From: Ceratorhiza oryzae-sativae
Lineage: Eukaryota; Basidiomycota; Agaricomycetes; Cantharellales; Ceratobasidiaceae
Length of the DNA: 64,000 nt
Assembly: GCA_030998015.1 (NCBI GenBank)
Contig: JARWMV010000240.1
Span: 62,001-126,000 of the forward strand
Direction of reading: 5' to 3'
Shown here: positions 13,186 to 24,032 of the stretch, piece after piece
Layout of the letters: the number at the start of each line of letters is the position of its first letter
How positions within the stretch are numbered: position 1 is the stretch's first letter
Made by a program: the position numbers and the translations under genes
The notes under the pieces: generated by a model
Told to the model about the DNA's origin: nothing
The model's database searches: none
The model's input: the letters and a program-made list of their open reading frames with translations, nothing else

Positions 13186-16100
13186 CAGTGTTGGTAATAA
13201 CACATGTTATTGCGTTAGTCAATGTTACTTATGTAATTGGTCAAAGTTATGTCAAAGTTAATGTCATATGTTAGAGCCATGTGATTACATGTGCAAAGAG
13301 ACTGGCAACAGGCGAAGCATAGAATGAGTAGATACACACAACTGATTAGTTTAAGACATCGCTCAAGGATTTTGATCAGATACAACTGGGTAAAATGTCT
13401 CTTGTGTGGCTAAATCATATATCTCAAGCTCTTTCTGTAAGTTAACAAGTCCACCTTTCATGAAGACATCCAAACCTTGCCCCTTGGAGTTGGAATAGCT
13501 ATAGTTAAATAGTTCAGCCAGCATAATAGCAATTTGTGTGCCAAAGAAGGTTTGTGATTGCCAAGAGGTAGTACTGGGTTTGGGCTTGATGGGTGCCTCA
13601 AACTCCTCATCTTGCAGATCCTCATCATCCAATACATCTTGCTGGAGCCTTGCTGCAAGCACAGCAATGTCATGAGATGCAGGATCTTTGTCCATCATGT
13701 CAGTATTGGCAACTTCTTCTGCAGTCTTGTCATGCTGATCAGTATTCAATTCTGGGCCAGGAGTGACTGAACTTGTAGGGTCAATAGATAACCTGCCAAA
13801 TTGGCATTGTAGATGGGCTCAAGTTAGTCCCTCAGCAGCATGCTTGTGCTTCAGGTCCATTTGTACAACTGCTGTGTCAAACACCTTATCAAAGGTGAGT
13901 CAAGCTTGGTGCTTTGTGTGAATGTGACCCATTTTGCTGAATAGCCTCTTGCATCTGGCAGAGTTAGCTACAATCAACAGCACATGGATAGCAAGGTGTG
14001 CTAGCTGGTGGCAGCTGGAGTTTGGTGTCTTGTATGTGAGTAGCCCTGACCAGATGCTGACAAGGTTGATTGGTGAGCCCTATAGTGTATTTAGATTGTT
14101 ATCAACAGTATATCTATGCATCTTGAAATAGACAACCTACTGCATGCTCATAGGATAGTCGAAGCTCTTTGTAGTCCCATCTATCAGGATGAAACTCATT
14201 AGGCCCTCATAATAGTCCAGGAATGCCTTGTGCAACTCCAGATTGTTCTCCATCTGGAACATGCAATGGAATACACACTTTGCTACTCCATATAGAGACA
14301 ATTGATTGAGTCATGTTTTTTGGGGGTTGAAGAGTCAAGCTTGAATGAATGGATTTAGGAAAACAGCCAGAATAAAGGGATCTTGATTGGTTTTTGACCA
14401 TTGATGTTCAAGACTGGCCAAAATACATTGTTGGACTTTGGGATTGAGACCTTGCACTGAATATGTGTGATAAAGTCAACCAAGTTCAACCAATATGTGA
14501 TCAAGCTGGGTTGTCAGTGCTTGAGAAACATTTGCTGCGATGGCAAGGGGCTCAAGATAGTGTTTAAGCCTACTTAAGAATACATCAGTCAGCCAAAGCA
14601 ATGTGTAAGAAGCAAAAGCCATTCACTCACTGAGCTTATGCCAAAACCCCAGGTCTTCTATATTCCTTATAATTTTTTCGACTAGCTGCTTATTCTCTGA
14701 GGATCAACCAGTGCTATCCTGGAATGCCTCAGGTTTAAGCATTACCAGAGAGCAGAGTGTACAAGACTTGGAAATCAAGCTAGAGAAGGACAGAAAGTGA
14801 GCAGTCCAGCTTGTAATTGATGGTATGCTGAAGCTATGTGTCCTGCCAGTTGCCCAAACTTGTGCTTCATGCAGGAGACCAAGTAAATAAGAGTGATTTA
14901 ACATCCACTTGATTATCTCTATTGCGCCCACTGCAGCACTCACAAGCCCAGATTTGAGATGCAGAATATCCCCAACAACCAGATTCACCTATCAAAGCAC
15001 AAATCAGAGTAATCAATCACATATATTCACCTCTTTACTTGCCTGATGTGCCCAGCAGTCAAAAACCAGTATATGAGGCTGCATGCAATGCAAGCAAACT
15101 TGCATTGCCCTGGAATCACCTCCTGCATCTGAAACCCATGCAATGACATGTACACCATAGTCCTTTTCTGCCTTGTCAATGTCTGAGAGCATGGCATTTA
15201 AGTGATTTTCTGCTGTCTTGCATTGGGCTGACATATTGTGAACCTTGACAGTATAAGTCTGGTCACAAATGAGTATCATATCAGAATAAACTATAGAAAA
15301 ATAACTTCACATTGTAATCAACTGACAACATCAATGCTAGCAAGTAGTTCCGTTTAATATTCTTCCAGCCATCACTCATGCCTGTTGCTATATGCCCTTT
15401 TACAGCTTCACACATTGATGCATTGGCAAGCTCAACCTCCTGGCATAATACATCACCAGACAGCTTGTGCTGATCAGGAAGCTTGGCTTCAGGAACCCAG
15501 TTCTGGAAGAATAGTTGGGTCTGAGGTTGATTGATTGCATGCCACAAGAATCTGTTGGCCACCCAAAGCCTACAGAGGTCAGACTCAAAGTGCTTCTGGT
15601 CCTCTTTTGATAGGCCACCCCACAACCCAGGTGTACCTGATATCTGGCAGTCCACAGGTTGCAATGCTTCATGAGGGGCATTGGATGTGGTATGGCTCAG
15701 TGTATGCAAGCTGGTTTCATTCTCTAGGTGTGTTTTGGCTTGTGGATCTATGAGCTTGCATCTCTTAATGTGAGCCTCAAAGCCTTCTTGTCTTCCCAAG
15801 ACAGGCTTGACTAATGTTCAGGCTAAAGTAAATATGATCAGTAGGCTATTTTAGCTGGTGGTCAAAAATTATCTGTACCCCATTCCTCCAGCTTGGCGTC
15901 TGAACAAACCAACACAAGTGAGCTGCTCTCCCTGGCAGCATCTTCTTGGTGAAGAACGTTGATTTTTTCATTCAAGCATGCATTACACCAAGCATTGAGA
16001 AAGGTACCATTTTTGCTGTGATAATCCTTTGCAGATTTGGCGTTGTTTGAAGGGCTCCAAGATGAGAAATAATCCCAGTGCCATAGTTTCAGGGGCATTA

Positions 16101-16462
16101 TGAATGGTTCAGCAAAGTGATTGGGAGGGGAAAGGCTGAGGCAAGGTAAAAAAGTATGAAGGAAATACGACACATTAGATTGCCACCCTGAGCCTTATAT
16201 ATGCACATGAGCAATGCTCTAGATGATTCCAGCACACCAAAGACACCTGTAGCTTGCTCAGCTCTTAGTGATCCCACCAGAGCCTGACTGTAAGTGTTCG
16301 GCCTCTATTTACATTCGGAATGACTAATCAAGTCTCGGCCTCACTAGAGGTCCACGAATTTCAACTGACATTGACATTGCCATGTCAGACATCACGTGCT
16401 TGACATTGACTCGGCTAACATGTATGTAAATTTAACAGTGTTAATGTCAATTACCAACACTG
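13186..16462 (-). mobile_element. hAT-type DNA transposon, CpG-poor
   Basis: A 3,277-bp element is bounded by a 13-bp terminal inverted repeat: CAGTGTTGGTAAT at 13186-13198 and its reverse complement at 16450-16462. Subterminal TTGACATT-like motifs occur near both ends. It contains a hAT transposase on the minus strand. The flanking 8-mers (CACGTAAC left, TCCGGAAC right) agree at only 5 of 8 positions, so a clean target duplication is absent. CpG is conspicuously rare across the body compared with neighbouring genes, with TG/CA in excess, as expected after methylation-driven deamination. Confidence 0.75.
13363..16098 (-). pseudogene. hAT transposase, decayed
   Basis: DNA transposase of the hAT superfamily. 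From the N-terminal side: a BED-like zinc region from ATG 16098 (LWHWDYF, HSKNGTFLNAWCNACL), a conserved segment around 15.2 kb (VIAWVSDAGGDSRAMQ, then WAHQASKEVN) typical of the DUF659-type catalytic core, and at 13.9-14.0 kb the C-terminal dimerisation motif (HLAIHVLLIVANSARCKRLF). The frame is broken: a TGA at 13900-13902 stands where CGA (Arg) is expected and further stops interrupt the segment. These CGA-to-TGA changes fit CpG deamination. Some frame breaks are probably introns I did not resolve. Confidence 0.72.
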
Positions 16463-16689
16463 TCCGGAACTGCAATCCTCGTGACGTGGCTCCCAGAGTC
16501 AACTTCAGGATCGGGCACATGCATGGGAGGCCACACCTTTACATACTCCTCGATCGCTCTCCAGGTCATATACTCCTCCAAAGATCCAAAAGGATGAAAC
16601 GCTGTCCACTGATTACTATTCGCTATCGAAAACAAGATTTAATTCAGATAGTTGTGAATCCGTTCATTGGGTGCATGCCAGGTGCCTCG

Positions 16690-17126
16690 GTTATTGCTGT
16701 TTGCAAAAGGGATTGGTATCGGTGCTTCTGGTGCTTCCCGAGAAAAAAAAAAGCATAGACCAGCTGTATCTTGCCCATTTGCTGAGCATAGGATAAGTAA
16801 AGTACGCTGATTGAATCGCAGCAAAAGCGCACATAAAACCCTAGGCAGCGCATGAGAAATGAATGAAGTACAAGAATTTGACCTCCCAGTGCTGACGCGC
16901 ATATAATGGTGTCCTCCATTTACAGATTGGCGCGAGGTCATCTTCTTGTACTTCACTCATTTCTCATGCGTTGCATAAAGTTTTATGCGCGCTTTTGCTG
17001 CAATTCCGTCGGTTTATTTTACTTATCCTAAGCTCAGCAAATGGGCAAGATACAGCTGGTCTATGCTCTTTTTTTCTCCGGAAGCACCAGAAGCGCCGAT
17101 CCCAATCCTTCTCGCAAACAATACAC
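16690..17126. repeat. large foldback (hairpin) element
   Basis: Two imperfect inverted arms, about 16690-16884 and 16934-17126, surround a loop of about 49 bp. Paired landmarks are GCATAGACCAGCTGTATCTT on the left with its complement at 17046-17070, and GCATGAGAAATGAATGAAGT with ACTTCACTCATTTCTCATGC. The arms differ by scattered substitutions and small indels. It carries no gene and resembles a foldback or MITE-like insertion. I could not define a target duplication. Confidence 0.75.
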
Positions 17127-17342
17127 AAAAAAGAAAACTAACCCACGTGATCTCTCTTTTTGTTCGGTTACATTCGTTCTATTGAAAGGAAAAATAGAAA
17201 CACGTTACATGAGCAAATTCAAAGCATACATAGAAAGCCAGAGCCTGGAACGATAAAAGTAAGGTACTGGTGGGAACAAGCGGGACGTGAGGCTACGTAT
17301 TGGGAGATACGGACAGCTCGTGGGGCGCGTATAGATAGTAGA

Positions 17343-17744
17343 CTATTTGGAGAAAGCAGACGAGGCGGAAAAGAAATTGGTCTTGGCTGTAAGTCCCGGA
17401 ACAGTGTTCAGAAGCTCATGGAGCTGGAGGTATTTCGAGGCCTTCCTCAGTTTCATCCGTGCCAGATTGTACCAGGGGCATTCCAGCAAGACGTACCGTA
17501 GCGACTGCTCTTCCAGTGGGTCATCACATGGGCAACCCGAGTCTTCTGGGACTTTTAACCGGGCGTAGTACTCGCCACAGAAGGTGCGCCCGAGTATGAT
17601 TTGGACCAACCGGGAGTGTATGCGTCGATTACCGCCAAAAGATTTGTGAAATGGGTGAAGGTGAAGGGTCAGAGGACCTGGTAGTGAGATAATAACATGT
17701 GCGGAGTGTCTCATGCAGGGAGGTGACTCGTGGCTAAGATACAA
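17343..17744 (-). pseudogene. LINE-type retrotransposon ORF2, C-terminal remnant
   Basis: A 133-residue frame ending in TAG resembles the C-terminal tail of non-LTR retrotransposon polyproteins of basidiomycetes. It has LVQIILGRTFCGEYYARL, then a Cys-rich knuckle (CPCDDP, LLECPWY), then KASKYLQLHELL and a Phe/Ser-rich end. The His usually found in the CPC-x(n)-H-x4-C knuckle appears to be Tyr. No reverse-transcriptase palm motif is found nearby, so only the 3' end remains, as is usual for 5'-truncated LINE copies. Confidence 0.55.
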
Positions 17745-17893
17745 ATCGTACTTAGCTCAACTACGAAGGTAGAGAACTGGTGTATATCCTGCACCTAAGA
17801 TACAAATCGTACTACAGAGTACAGTGTGAATAGAATACATGAGAAAAGAAAGAAAATACGATACCTTAGCTCAACTACGAAGGTAGAGAACTA
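17740..17893. repeat. short direct repeats
   Basis: The segments CTTAGCTCAACTACGAAGGT (from about 17751 and again from about 17863) and CTAAGATACAAATCGTACT (from about 17733 and about 17796) occur twice. They lie just behind the LINE remnant and may be a relic of its insertion or a local duplication. Confidence 0.55.
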
Positions 17894-18047
17894 AGGAAGG
17901 AGAAAGGGGGTTCCCGCGAACTCGCGCATGATATCAGAGAAGGGGATACGAAACAGAAACAAATATGCGCATACATACACGCATATGATTGTAAATTCAA
18001 CAGAGTGGGGGTCTGACTGCCAGGCTCGACCCCCAGTTGCGAACGGC

Positions 18048-18356
18048 CTATTCTCTAGACATGAATTTGCCCAGGTAATTGTACGATTGAGCCACGTGAT
18101 CTCGCAGAGAGACCGAGTGCCGATGACCTGTTATCCAGTCTCGAAATATGACCAATGTTGTGCGATCAACACGTCGTGCGAGCTTGATCGCTTTGCGTAT
18201 CATCTTCTCTGCAACGATCCGATCCCCATAGTCCCAGCAAGTATAGAGAAAGAGGGATCTTTCAGAGGACTGCCGCCCCGCTCCGGCCAGATCTCTGGAA
18301 AACCGATGAGCTCCGCGACCGAGGAGTCCAGGGCGCCCGCTTCTAATTTTTAGCAA
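18048..18356 (-). CDS. unidentified open frame, probably a gene fragment
   Basis: This frame has protein-like composition (FLYTCWDYGDRIVAEKMI, then KAIKLARRVDRTTLV, then RDHVAQSYNYLG), with amphipathic helices reminiscent of TPR-like repeats. I do not recognise the family and see no convincing flanking exons. The plus strand of the same DNA is also open but less protein-like. It sits between a LINE remnant and a decayed transcription-factor copy, so a scrap is more likely than a whole gene. Confidence 0.28.
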   Translation of the reverse strand: MLKIRSGRPGLLGRGAHRFSRDLAGAGRQSSERSLFLYTCWDYGDRIVAEKMIRKAIKLARRVDRTTLVIFRDWITGHRHSVSLRDHVAQSYNYLGKFMSRE

Positions 18357-18515
18357 CCGCGCCCGTCCTGCCTCGCCGTATCAAGCTAACCTCAAACGGC
18401 GAAAATCCGAATAGTCCGAGCCAACTGGAGAATGTCTGAAACGAGGGTCAGACCTGATACAAGAGCTCCCTAATATATTGAGTGAGGTATGCATCATTAC
18501 ATCAACTTCATATCC

Positions 18516-19640
18516 CTACGCCTCAAGGTCGAGAACCGCCCTCCTGGAAGCGATATAATCATCCCAAGTCACTGGGGCTCCATTCGCGGCTGCCCTTTGC
18601 CACATATGATCCAAAGTGGACGTAAGCTCCACCCCCTTGAGTATCCATATTTATCACGCCCCACAGCCGAGACCCCTGCGGGAAACGCACGGCGATCTGC
18701 CTTGCTCCCTCTACATATAGCAGCCTGGTGCCAACCAAATCAACCCTTGATGTTAGATATACGATAGGAGACTGCCCATGATTAGGAGAACTATATGGTG
18801 TATCCCAGCGAGAAGTTGCGATCTTATAACCGAGTGCAATCGGCTGATTTGTTTGACAGATGACTGAATGCGCACATCATCGCTCATAGCCCCACACATT
18901 CCCTGGCTAGGCAGACTTGAGTAACCAATTTCACCAAATTTCAATTGGCACCCACCATGTATAAATATATCAAAAACGCACGCCTCCACCCTTCCTGCAC
19001 CGCGAACATCATCACAAGCCGGCTCGACTCCGGGTCTGGGCTATGGCCACACCTAGACCGCCAATAGCACGTGTGTCAATCTTTTTCTAGGGGCTATGCT
19101 CCGCGCGACCGGCCAGATGCCGACTCGTCCACTGATTGATCTTCACAATCGAAAACGCAAATTGAGATGGGCAGCCGTGAACCGATTCGGAAGCATGAAG
19201 GCCGTCGACCAGAATGTATGGATGGGATGTGTCGTATTCGACCAAAAGGGGAACTCCAAACGTACGGCTCGAGATGGTGTCGCCAAGCATCAAGCGTCCG
19301 ATTTTGTACCCGCGAGATGTAAATGCGTGGGCGGGAGAAATGCCATTAGACGAAGGATCCCGCGGCCAGAAGATCAGGTCTGCGAACGCAACCTGCATAA
19401 ACACAGGTGGCATGCGACGCAGAAGCGTGTAGCCCGACTTGATATTCGAGGTGAGATGTCTTGAGGAAAGTAACCTAGTCAAAGTCAATTAGCGAGGCGT
19501 ATCATGGGATATCCTATACCAGAAATACACGCCACTAAAGCCCCTGAAACCCGACCAATTATATCATCCAGGCTTCTATCGTTAAATACCACGCAGAGGG
19601 TGCCAAGCCGGTTGAGCCCAGGGATGTATGGCCGTATACA
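18516..19640 (-). pseudogene. Zn2Cys6 family regulator, decayed copy lacking the zinc cluster
   Basis: This is the regulatory half of the local transcription-factor family. It contains LNRLGTLCVVFNDRSLDDII (19.6 kb), the block SGYTLLRRMPPVFMQVAFAD (19.4 kb), MCGAMSDDVRIQSSVKQISR (18.9 kb) and the terminal VTWDDYIASRRAVLDLEA plus TAG at 18516-18518. Intron positions match the intact copy at 24.0-26.0 kb. No zinc cluster or linker is found upstream, the region before LNRLG is out of frame, and the last exon carries a frameshift between CRGSKADRRAFPAG and LDHMW. Confidence 0.75.
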
Positions 19641-19880
19641 CGTGGATTCACTGCCTTACTTGAGGGAGCAAATCATACGGCTTCCCACATAGCTCGACCA
19701 ATGGACCTCATTCGAGCAAAATATTCGGCTGATAAATCTCCCTCGAATAGCTTTTAAAAGAGTTGGCAATGGCCGAAAAGATACAAGTTCGAACAATGGT
19801 TCGTCTAAGGGTTTTCGTCAATTAGACAACTCTTAGAAATGGATTTAAATCAAAGTGTACACTGCGTAATAATAAATTAT

Positions 19881-19952
19881 ATCGTCCTGCCCGATGTCTC
19901 GGGGCTGGTCTCCGGATCTGAGGATAGGACTATCAAGATGTGGGACGTACAA
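19881..19952 (+). pseudogene. single WD40-repeat scrap
   Basis: The plus frame encodes SGLVSGSEDRTIKMWDVQ, the second half of a typical WD40 blade. No second repeat or start is nearby. Agaricomycetes carry many NACHT-WD40 genes, and this is probably a fragment of one, about 100 bp from the end of the adjacent hAT element. Confidence 0.5.
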
Positions 19953-20054
19953 ATTCTAGGTACTCGAACGCGACGCCCCACCAACGATTCGCAGGAAAAA
20001 CCCGGTAAGCAAATCACTGCTTATTAAACCCGGTTTACCCGGTTTACCGAGTTT

Positions 20055-22189
20055 TAGAGACTGGCACGGATGTGATTGTATAAGATCGGATAAAAGCGGC
20101 AGATATTACGTGATCAAATCGGGTATGCTCGTGTATTAGCCGAGTTCGGCGATTGTGGTGATTCTCAGTTCGTATATGTATACGCGTTGTGCACAGTTAA
20201 TTGCCGGTATCCAATAAAGTTTGATGCTCGAATTCTTAAGTGCATATATTCGCACACACAATACAATTCAACTCTACTCAGCACATACGCCACCGGCATC
20301 TGCTAGAATGTGCGCTACATCCTCAATCTCCAGTAGTAGAGGGGTGTTGTACCAAGATTTAAGTGCCATCTTGGCGCAAAACGTGTCCAAAGACATCTGG
20401 TGTTGAAGATGCCCTATGGTAAGCCTGCCGCATGAGAATGCTCGCTCCACATCAACAGATGATGCTTGTATTGAATATCAGTCTTGCTGGCAGCAGATAT
20501 TAGTCTAAGGTACCTACCTGGCGCACTGAGATACCTGATTGCAAACTGAGCCAGGCGTGGTCTATCTCAATGACCCAATTTGCAAGCCGTAACAAGCTGA
20601 TGTGCAATAGGGTTACTAAAATATTTGGCCATAAGTTGATGTCGATTACCTTTGAATCAAGCCCAGATCGGATGAGGCAGTCCGCAGCTTTACGAGCAAG
20701 GTACCCGCCAGTGTGCTTGCTTTCAAGACTATTTTTTAATCAGCAAAACCATTCGTTTCTTATGCGCACTTATCGCTTACTAGATCATTTCCAGTACAGC
20801 GTGCCATAGGCGACCATTCGAATACCAATGAATAACTAACCCCAAGTAGGCCGAGGATGTGGGTGACGTCCAACCGTCCACAGAAAGATGAACTGACGGA
20901 GTATCCTACAGAGTTTGGACATGAGTTCAAACACATGTAGACAAGTACAAGGCGCATATACCTTAAAATATGTCTTCACTCGTTCACCCTGCGATTCATA
21001 AACCAATCGGGTTTTCCGAGACAAAGTCGAACTGTCGGGTACGCGAGTGCCTGGTCGAAGAAGCTCGATATGACGACGCACAAGGTCGTGAAGAGTACCG
21101 GCAAAGGGGACGTAGTGACAAGCGCAGATCATAACGAGGTAAGCCAAGTGCAGAGCATAGGTAAAAGACGGGTACTGGGAGTCGTTCGGAGTATCAGATA
21201 TTGTTCCAGATCCTCCGTTTCTCTCCTGGCAGTGAATCATTGTAGTCTTCAAGTTCCCGGTTCCCTTGTGAGTCTCAGAGCGTCGCCGATACTGTACAGT
21301 ATGATGTTCTGGGTCACTTTTGCACTCGAATGCTAAACTCCAAGTGGTCGGGAGCCTCCCAGTTGCCCCGGTCGGTCTCCATAGTCCGGTAGTGTCGAAT
21401 GAGTTGAATGTTATAATGATTGTAGACGTCGGACTTCCAAGCACTTAATGCAGCGTCTAAGACTGATTTTCAGACTTCAGTTATTATACATTAAGATTGC
21501 ATACGTACCACAGATTTGCTGGTCGCTCAGATGCCAAGCATCAATGTCAGACAGCGAGTGTATTGGGTGTCTTCTACGCGGTCGAGAACGCCGTTTCCGG
21601 GGTGGCGCTGCGGAGAGAGCAGCCTCGGGTGGAGATGCCTCAGACATCGGTCAAAAACTTCAAAATATACGGGAATGTGCGGATGGATGATACGCAGTCT
21701 GAGAATATGCTCAAGGCGTCGTAGCCCACTGCTTAAATACAATTTTTTGGTTTATTTTGGCGCTGAGAAACGAGCTACCAGCGTGTACGAACGCTCTAGC
21801 GTGCGCACGGCGGACAACCGCCTATGCCATATTCATAGTTTGTTGCGTTAGGTATAATATGTACACAGTTGAATATGTCTTAGACAACCTCTTGCCTGTT
21901 AACTATACTTATTTCGAACTGCTATATGAGCTCGACGCTCAGGGCCACGGAGCCTGCATCGTAGTTGCGTGCTGCGCCTTGACCACATTGCCATACTTAG
22001 TTACATTGCTATTAGCCGACAGATACGTGCCTCAGCCGCTTTCACACGCGTATAGTATCCAAATCCGACTTCGGTAATTGTATATCGTATACAAAACTCT
22101 ACAACATGTGATGGTCGCTTATCTGTTGCCTTTTCTGGACAGATAACCGCCGCTTAGCCGCCGATCGTTGTAATCCGTGCCAGTCTCTA
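20055..22189 (-). mobile_element. hAT DNA transposon with perfect 8-bp target duplication
   Basis: A 2,135-bp element has perfect 17-bp terminal inverted repeats: TAGAGACTGGCACGGAT at 20055-20071 and its complement at 22173-22189. It is flanked by the 8-bp duplication CCGAGTTT at 20047-20054 and 22190-22197. It carries a partial hAT transposase on the minus strand. CpG content is normal, so it has not suffered the deamination seen in the other hAT element and is probably younger. Confidence 0.9.
20274..21444 (-). pseudogene. hAT transposase with internal deletion
   Basis: Segments in order: LLRPGTRVPDSSTLSRKT (about 21.0 kb), the catalytic-core block HLSVDGWTSPTSSAYLGL then VIHWYSNGRLWHAVLEM (20.9-20.8 kb), after a short intron HTGGYLARKAADCLIRSGL (20.7 kb), and the dimerisation end SVDVERAFSCGRLTIG then LKSWYNTPLLLEIED (20.45-20.3 kb), stop TAG at 20274-20276. 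The several hundred residues normally found between the last two blocks are missing, so it should be inactive, though it could be mobilised in trans through its intact ends. Confidence 0.78.
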
Positions 22190-22653
22190 CCGAGTTTCAT
22201 TTCCCCATATTTATTAATCACGATTTGCCCGTTTACTCCATTTACCAAGAGGTAAACCTGGCAAATTTGCTGTAATTAGCGATTGGGCTGTGCGACCTGC
22301 GCATATTTGTGCCAATTGCGCAACCCCCCTGGGCAAATCAGCACTCTGGAGCAAATTTGCTCCGGAGTTTTTTCTGACGTTAGCAAGGGCGCTGATGTGT
22401 ATGTTAAAGTTACCATCATATCCGTTCATGTATGCGGTGCGTTTATATATGTGTATCCACCTCTGATATCATACGTTCCCCCTATGAAAATTTCCTCCCT
22501 TAATTGTCTACCTTCATGTTGAGCTAGGTACTTTCGTATCTAGCTCTGCCGAAACCTTCCTGCGTGAGAGTATACGCTCTAGGAATGGTGAGTTTGGGCA
22601 TATCAAAACTCATCATCATCTAAGAAGCTGGTGAAATACGCAATGCTTTTACG

Positions 22654-22938
22654 TTGGAATTCACGCACAATGGTCTCGCTAATCTCCTAATGCAGGAAGA
22701 GATCACCGGGAGTCCTCCGTGGACGAGAAAGAGTGAAAATACTATTATATATGCATTCATGAGCAGAGCGTGTCCAGACCGCCCCGAGCACCCTTTACGC
22801 TTTGGATCGAGACTGGGAGATGCACTGTGGTCGCTGCTTCAGTTATGCTGGACGTTCAACCCAGCGTTACGCCCTAGTACGGCAGAGGTTCAAGTGAACA
22901 TGAGTCGGGTATCAAGTTTGCTTGGAAGAAAATACTAA
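22654..22938 (+). pseudogene. protein kinase C-terminal fragment
   Basis: The frame reads GDALWSLLQLCWTFNPALRP followed by STAEVQVNM. This matches the end of kinase subdomain XI in tyrosine-kinase-like proteins expanded in agaricomycetes (W-x6-CW-x2-P-x-RP). There is no ATP-binding or catalytic loop upstream; the DNA before it is unrelated. It is a tail fragment. Confidence 0.6.
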
Positions 22939-24032
22939 TACACAATTCCACCGGATTCGAAAGATTATTCTGGATGGCAGTTCCGTCATGTAGCACGTAT
23001 CAAAAAATACCTGAATATTAATGCCTAGCAAAATACCAGCCGCATACGCAGACGAGGGATGCAAGTCGCCCCACCACCAGCTTGAATAAATCTTCGATAG
23101 TATCCTAAAGCGGATTAAACCCGAAAACGCAACGTGGTCTGAGCCGGTGCATGTCCCTTGATGAGATGCAACCTAATCCAATACCTGTATCACTAGTAGC
23201 ACCTCCTCGGGGCCATTAAACTGTTGGAATTCACATGTGGTTGTGCGCACGTAGTGATGTGATTTGTGTTGTCGTATTTACACATCGTAGCAGGCGATTT
23301 TACCGAGAGAGAGAGACTTCACCGAACCACCATGTAGCCTGCCCGCTACCTCCAGTTTGACATAACCTCGCTTCTCATTAATCAATTGTCGAACCGACTG
23401 CGAATTATATTTGGTATGGTGGAGCTGAATCTCGAAGTCTGCCATTGTATGATTGCGAACAGACGCAAGCAGTTGGGCTGTTGCTCCCAACCATGTGGCC
23501 AGCGCCCTGCGCTGGCGTTTCCCTCGCTCAGCACTCGCAATGCAGCTCCCCCAGCTACACTGCATTTGTAGAAATCCAACTCATCCGTATTAAACTATAC
23601 AATAAAAAAGTGAAATCGAGATTTAGGAAGATGGCGTGCAAGGTCGCTCGCAAGGCCTTGGTTATACCCTACTGTATGCGTCAGGTCATTCTCGAAGTGC
23701 GGCGAGTTGGCTCTTTACTCGAATCGATTAAATTCTAGCATATTCCATTATATGCTACACTGTTCTACTATATGCATGATTCTTATACAGCATTCCCTCA
23801 CTTAGGAAGATCGCACGACCTCATTACTTTTGGACACCGGAAAACAGCCATCAGACCATTTAATCAACGTCATCTGCCGGCTCGTTGAATACACACATGA
23901 ATAGTTTGGACATTGAAAGTGACCATGGCTGTTGCCGAGGCTGAAAGGCAGAAACGCCGGGGGAAAAAAGAGGCACACCCGACACAGTAGCTCTGTGACA
24001 GACTGAATATATATGATAATAGTCGCCGATGT
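22939..24032. other. intergenic, one weak open frame
   Basis: A 95-codon minus-strand frame at 23278-23565 (contains RNHTMADFEIQLHHTKYN) has no recognisable family and no convincing partner exons. The rest shows no gene or repeat I can name. Confidence 0.35.

Noticed and set aside
13178..16470. CACGTAAC / TCCGGAAC as an 8-bp target duplication of the first hAT element
   Set aside because: Only 5 of 8 positions match, too weak to claim.
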